From JACQAI01 sp035507915 (lineage in GTDB: Bacteria > Pseudomonadota > Alphaproteobacteria > Elsterales > Elsteraceae): 17,963 bases of DNA. The notes below the pieces were generated by a model, which had not been told where the DNA came from, did no database searches, and saw only the letters and a list, made by a program, of their open reading frames with translations. A program made the translations under genes and the position numbers. Below are positions 14,751 to 17,963 of this stretch, piece by piece (positions within the stretch are counted from its first letter, which is position 1; each line of letters begins with the position of its first letter). Where the stretch lies: assembly GCA_035507915.1 (NCBI GenBank), contig DATJNS010000325.1:1-17963 (forward strand). The letters are read 5' to 3'.

Positions 14751-15515
14751 GTGTCGGTCGTGACGCTGTCCCGGGTCGGCAAGGTCTATTCGAACGGCAC
14801 CGTGGCGCTCGACGACGTGTCGCTCGACGTACGCGACGGCGAGTTTCTGAGCCTGGTCGGCCCGTCGGGCTGCGGCAAGAGCACGGTGCTGCGCCTGATC
14901 GCCGGTCTGGGCGAGCTCACCAGCGGCCGCATCGAGTGGCCGGGCGCGGCGCGCGGCGAGACCGGCGCCGGCGCGCACCGCCTCGGCTTCGTGTTCCAGG
15001 AGCCGACCTTGATGCCGTGGGCGACCGTGGCCGCGAACGTCATGCTGCCCTTGAAGCTGAAGGGCGTGGCGCGCGCCGCGGCCGGCCGCCGGGTCGACGC
15101 GGCGCTCGGCCGGGTCGGTCTCGAGGCGTTCGCCAAGGCCTATCCGCGCGAGCTGTCGGGCGGCATGAAGATGCGCGTGTCGATCGCGCGCGCGTTGGTC
15201 ACCGAGCCCAACCTGCTGCTGATGGACGAGCCGTTCGCGGCGCTCGACGAGATCACGCGCTTCAAGCTCAACAACGATCTCCTGACCCTGTGGCAGGAGC
15301 AGCGCTGGACGGTCATCTTCGTCACCCACAGCGTCTACGAGTCGGTCTACCTGTCGAGCCGCATCGTCGTGATGGCGGCGCGCCCGGGGCGGATCGCCGC
15401 CGATCTCGCGATCAACGCGCCCTATCCGCGCGACGAGAGCTTTCGCACCTCGACGGCGTACAACGGCCTCTGCCGCACGGTCTCGGCGGCGCTGCGCGAG
15501 GCGATGGCGGCATGA
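14751..15515 (+). CDS. ABC transporter ATP-binding protein (SsuB/TauB type)
   Basis: This 254-residue cytoplasmic ATPase powers the importer. Walker A is GPSGCGKST (37-45), the Q-loop is FVFQEPTLMPW, the signature is LSGGM (135-139), Walker B is LLLMDEP (Asp159, Glu160), and the switch histidine is in FVTHSVYES. It groups with nitrate/sulfonate/taurine-type importer ATPases. The likely start is GTG 14751, with no good ribosome binding site; an in-frame GTG at 14760 is equally possible. Proximity to the binding-protein stop suggests translational coupling. It overlaps the permease by 4 bases. Confidence 0.92.
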   Translation: MSVVTLSRVGKVYSNGTVALDDVSLDVRDGEFLSLVGPSGCGKSTVLRLIAGLGELTSGRIEWPGAARGETGAGAHRLGFVFQEPTLMPWATVAANVMLPLKLKGVARAAAGRRVDAALGRVGLEAFAKAYPRELSGGMKMRVSIARALVTEPNLLLMDEPFAALDEITRFKLNNDLLTLWQEQRWTVIFVTHSVYESVYLSSRIVVMAARPGRIAADLAINAPYPRDESFRTSTAYNGLCRTVSAALREAMAA

Positions 15516-16351
15516 TGCCGGCCGATCCGCCGACGCTCGAGCCGAAGCCCGACGCGCGGGCGCCCGCCGTCGATCCGCTGCGCATCGTCATGCCGATCGT
15601 CATCGGCATGCTGTTCCTCGGCGCCTGGGAGGCCGCCGTGCGCATCTACCACGTGCCGCCCTACATCCTGCCGGGTCCGTGGGCGATCCTGGGGGCGCTG
15701 ATCGAGGGCTGGGGCTCGCTGTTCCATTCGCTGCTCATCACGCTCCAGGTGACGCTGTCGGCCTTCCTGCTCGCGGCGGTCGGCGGTGGCGCGCTCGCGA
15801 TCCTGTTCACGCGCTCGCGCTGGATCGAGCTCAGCCTCTATCCGTACGCCGTGATCCTGCAGGTGACGCCGATCGTCGCGATCGCGCCGTTGATCATCAT
15901 CTGGGTCAAGGACGACACCTACCTCGCCTTGCTGATCTGCGCCTGGATCGTCGCGTTCTTCCCGGTGCTGTCCAACGCGACCCTCGGGCTGTCCTCGACG
16001 GATCACAATCTGCTCAACCTGTTCCAGCTCTTCGGCGCCACCCGGCGCCAGGTGCTGTGGCATCTCAGGGTGCCGAGCGCGCTGCCCTACTATCTCGGCG
16101 GCGTGCGCATCGCCGGCGGCCTGGCCCTGATCGGCACCGTGGTCGCCGAGTTCGTCGCCGGCACCGGCGGCGCCGACACCGGGCTCGCCTATCGGATTCT
16201 CGAGGCCGGTTATCGCCTGCAGATCCCGCGCATGTTCGCGGCGCTGTTCCTGATCGCGTTCACCGGCATCCTGATCTTCCTCGGCCTGTCGCTGGTCACG
16301 CACCTGGTGCTGCGCAACTGGCACGAGAGCGCCGTCCGGCGCGAGAGCTGA
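15512..16351 (+). CDS. ABC transporter permease (SsuC/TauC type)
   Basis: This 279-residue inner-membrane protein has about six hydrophobic segments. The first is IVMPIVIGMLFLGAWEAAV, followed by VPPYILPGPWAILGAL, which is characteristic of sulfonate/nitrate-type permeases. The cytoplasmic EAA-type coupling loop reads LFGATRRQVLWHLRVPSALP, followed by GGVRIAGGLALIGTVVAEF. The start ATG 15512 overlaps the ATPase TGA (ATGA); a second ATG follows directly. It completes a binding-protein/ATPase/permease importer. The ExoD-family gene begins 8 bases after its stop and may be on the same transcript. Confidence 0.92.
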   Translation: MMPADPPTLEPKPDARAPAVDPLRIVMPIVIGMLFLGAWEAAVRIYHVPPYILPGPWAILGALIEGWGSLFHSLLITLQVTLSAFLLAAVGGGALAILFTRSRWIELSLYPYAVILQVTPIVAIAPLIIIWVKDDTYLALLICAWIVAFFPVLSNATLGLSSTDHNLLNLFQLFGATRRQVLWHLRVPSALPYYLGGVRIAGGLALIGTVVAEFVAGTGGADTGLAYRILEAGYRLQIPRMFAALFLIAFTGILIFLGLSLVTHLVLRNWHESAVRRES

Positions 16352-16359
16352 CGGAAACC

Positions 16360-16998
16360 GTGTCCGCCGCGCCGTACCGTCCGGAGGATTTTCCCGCCAC
16401 GTCGGACGTTCTCCTGCGCCTCGTGCGCGAGTTTCCGGCCGAGCGCCTGACCATGAACGACATCGTCACCAGCCTGCAGGATCGTGCGTTCGGGTTCCTG
16501 ATGCTGCTGCTCGCGCTGCCGAACTCGCTGCCGATGCCCGGCATCCCGTTCGTGTCGACGGTCACCGGCACGCCGCTCGCCTTCTTCGCCGGCCAGCTCG
16601 CGCTCGGCAGCCGCAGGCCGTGGCTGCCCGAGCGGCTGTTGCGCCAGTCGCTCGGCCGTGCCCAGCTGCTGCGCGCGCTCGAGATCATCGATCCCTACGT
16701 GAAACGCGTCGAGCGTTTGGTCCGCCACCGGTGGCCGTGGCTCGCGACCGGCCCCGGCGAGCGCGTCGCGGCGGCCGTCGCCTTCGTGCTGGCCGTGATC
16801 CTGGCGCTGCCGATACCGGGCGGCAATCTGTTGCCCGCGCTGGCGATCGACTTCATCGCGTTCGGCATCATCGAGCGCGACGGCGTGTGCGTCGCGGCCG
16901 GCGGCGTGCTGGCCGTGATCGCGCTCGCCGTCGTCGTGCTGGTGTTGGAGCTCGGCCTGAAGGTCGGCATGTTTCTGATCGCCAAAGGACTGTTCTGA
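16360..16998 (+). CDS. ExoD-family membrane protein
   Basis: This 212-residue protein has ExoD-family features: LTMNDIVTSLQDRAFGFLML, then LALPNSLPMPGIPFVSTVTG, a second ALPIPGGNLLPALAIDFIAFG block, and a hydrophobic C-terminal helix. ExoD was named from rhizobial exopolysaccharide and alkaline-stress phenotypes; its molecular role is still unclear. The start is GTG 16360, 8 bases after the permease stop, with GGAA upstream. The two internal repeats with the Pro-rich PMPG/PIPG turns are a family trait. The TerC-family gene follows after 14 bases. Confidence 0.87.
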   Translation: MSAAPYRPEDFPATSDVLLRLVREFPAERLTMNDIVTSLQDRAFGFLMLLLALPNSLPMPGIPFVSTVTGTPLAFFAGQLALGSRRPWLPERLLRQSLGRAQLLRALEIIDPYVKRVERLVRHRWPWLATGPGERVAAAVAFVLAVILALPIPGGNLLPALAIDFIAFGIIERDGVCVAAGGVLAVIALAVVVLVLELGLKVGMFLIAKGLF

Positions 16999-17012
16999 GG
17001 TTTGGGGGAAGC

Positions 17013-17648
17013 GTGGAAAGCTGGCTCAGCGCGACGAATTTGAGCGCGCTCGCTGAGGTGATGTTCGTGAACGTCGTGCTGTCCGGCGACAACGCCGTCG
17101 TCGTCGGGATGGCCGCGGCCGGGCTCGAGCCCCGGCTGCGCAATCGCGCGATCGCCGCAGGCATCGTCGGCGCCACCGTGCTGCGCATCGTGTTCTCGCT
17201 GATCGCGTCGCAGATGCTGACGGTGGTCGGCCTCACCTTCGTCGGCGGCGCGCTGCTCGCCTGGGTATCGTGGAAGATGTGGGTCGAGCTGCGCGAGGCG
17301 CGCATCGAGGGGGATGCGGAGGATCCTGGCGGTCGGGTCGTCGAGTTTCCCCAGAAGACGTTCGCGGCGGCGATGTGGCAGATCCTGGTCGCCGACGTCT
17401 CGATGTCGCTCGACAACGTGCTGGCGGTGGTCGGCATCGCGCGCACCAACCTCATGATGCTGGCGATCGGCCTCGTGATGTCGATCCTCTTGATGGGCGT
17501 GGCGTCGAGCCTGATCGCCGGGCTGCTGGCGCGCTATCGCTGGATCTCCTATGTCGGCCTGGCGCTGATCGTGTTCGTGGCCGCCTCGATGCTGTGGGAC
17601 GGCAGCCGCGAGATCGCGCGCCACGCGGGGTGGCTGGCGGTCCGCTGA
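17013..17648 (+). CDS. TerC/YjbE-family integral membrane protein
   Basis: This 211-residue protein has about six or seven membrane segments. It carries the two family motifs VNVVLSGDNAVVVGMA near the N-terminus and VADVSMSLDNVLAVVGIA in the second half, each placing an acidic residue in a membrane helix. TerC-family members are linked to metal ion (particularly manganese) export and, in some bacteria, tellurium resistance. The YjbE branch length (about 210-220) fits. The start is GTG 17013 with a strong GGGGGAA at 17004-17010. It is probably cotranscribed with the ExoD-family gene. Confidence 0.9.
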   Translation: MESWLSATNLSALAEVMFVNVVLSGDNAVVVGMAAAGLEPRLRNRAIAAGIVGATVLRIVFSLIASQMLTVVGLTFVGGALLAWVSWKMWVELREARIEGDAEDPGGRVVEFPQKTFAAAMWQILVADVSMSLDNVLAVVGIARTNLMMLAIGLVMSILLMGVASSLIAGLLARYRWISYVGLALIVFVAASMLWDGSREIARHAGWLAVR

Positions 17649-17689
17649 TCCCCGCCGGGGGTGCCCTGGCGCCGAGGGGATGGAGTTCC

Positions 17690-17695
17690 TATTAT
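17690..17695 (+). promoter_or_regulatory. Possible -10 element for tatA
   Basis: TATTAT lies 28 bases before the tatA start in the 75-base gap after the TerC-family gene. No good -35 (TTGACA-like) element is visible at normal spacing, so this is only suggestive. Confidence 0.3.
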
Positions 17696-17723
17696 CAAGC
17701 CCGGTCGGTCTCGGGAGTTTCCC

Positions 17724-17906
17724 ATGGGTTCGTTCAGCATTTGGCATCTCCTCATCATTCTGGTCGTGGTCGTGCTGCTGTTCGGCGCCGGCCGCGTGCC
17801 GGCCTTGATGGGCGACCTCGCGAAGGGCGTGAAGGCCTTCAAGAAGGGGCTGAACGACGAGACCGTCGAGGACGACAAGGACAAGCAGCCGGTCAAGCAT
17901 GGCTGA
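17724..17906 (+). CDS. tatA: Sec-independent translocase subunit TatA
   Basis: This 60-residue protein has one N-terminal membrane helix (IWHLLIILVVVVLLFG), the invariant FG hinge, then an amphipathic helix VPALMGDLAKGVKAFKKGL and an acidic/basic tail. It would oligomerise to form the pore through which folded twin-arginine substrates cross the inner membrane. ATG 17724 has GGGAG at 17713-17717 and gives the standard short N-terminus; an in-frame upstream ATG at 17661 adds 21 residues that do not fit. tatB and tatC are not in the window. TatE or a second TatA paralogue is possible. Its stop overlaps the next start by 8 bases. Confidence 0.92.
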   Translation: MGSFSIWHLLIILVVVVLLFGAGRVPALMGDLAKGVKAFKKGLNDETVEDDKDKQPVKHG

Positions 17907-17963
17907 CGCCGCCGCGGCGACGGCGCGGCTCGACGCCACCGGTCTGATCTGCCCGCTGCCGGT
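17899..17963 (+). CDS. TusA/SirA/YedF-family sulfur-carrier protein, 3'-truncated by the window edge
   Basis: ATG 17899 lies 8 bases inside the tatA 3' end and opens a frame that runs to the window edge: 21 complete codons and the first two bases of a Val codon. The visible part reads MADAAAATARLDATGLICPL followed by P. The motif LDATGLICPLP matches the DxxGLxCPxP signature of TusA-like proteins, whose cysteine carries persulfide sulfur for tRNA thiolation or other sulfur transfer. Family assignment rests on this motif only, but it is highly characteristic. Coupling to tatA is suggested by the overlap. Confidence 0.8.
   Translation, partial: MADAAAATARLDATGLICPLP

Overview
The window is very GC-rich, densely packed, mostly plus-strand chromosomal DNA. 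Short or overlapping gene junctions, GTG starts, class III CoA-transferases, a creatininase-family amidohydrolase and NMT1-type ABC importers suggest a metabolically versatile alphaproteobacterium, perhaps Reyranella-like or another soil rhizobial or rhodospirillalean lineage. That placement rests on gene style only. No rRNA, tRNA, CRISPR array, insertion sequence or transcriptional regulator was found.

Layout. (1) 1-3568: the 3' part of a TonB-dependent outer-membrane receptor, followed by exbB, exbD and tonB, which form a dedicated energised uptake system. (2) 3650-5341: an acyl-CoA synthetase, convergent with (3) a minus-strand M20 metallopeptidase (5393-6781). (4) Divergent from that, a short lysine 2,3-aminomutase-like radical SAM enzyme (6886-7950) and a small conserved-looking protein (8026-8319). 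(5) 8392-9225: an intergenic island with a different character. It holds a bidirectional terminator, a minus-strand 17-residue lysine-rich mini-gene with its own Shine-Dalgarno sequence, a relatively AT-rich stretch, and a series of inverted repeats that ends in a CG-rich low-complexity tract. (6) 9226-16351: a probable catabolic and transport run made of a CaiB/BaiF CoA-transferase, an HpcH/CitE-type CoA-ester lyase, an APH-fold kinase plus DUF6285 partner (resembling LvaA/LvaB of levulinate catabolism), a creatininase-family amidohydrolase, and a complete NMT1/SsuA-type ABC importer. (7) 16360-17963: ExoD-family membrane protein, TerC/YjbE-family membrane protein, TatA, and the first 21 complete codons of a TusA-family sulfur carrier.

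How it may work together. The CoA-transferase or the CoA ligase would load an acid onto CoA. The LvaAB-like pair would phosphorylate a hydroxyacyl-CoA. The lyase would split a C-C bond in a beta-hydroxy or malyl-type CoA ester. The ABC importer and the amidohydrolase would bring in and open a small amide or heterocycle. The individual family assignments are well supported by motifs, but the combined pathway is inference. The most unusual items are the 17-residue lysine-rich mini-gene, the structured intergenic region beside it, and the LvaAB-like kinase pair without a visible LvaC-type dehydrogenase.
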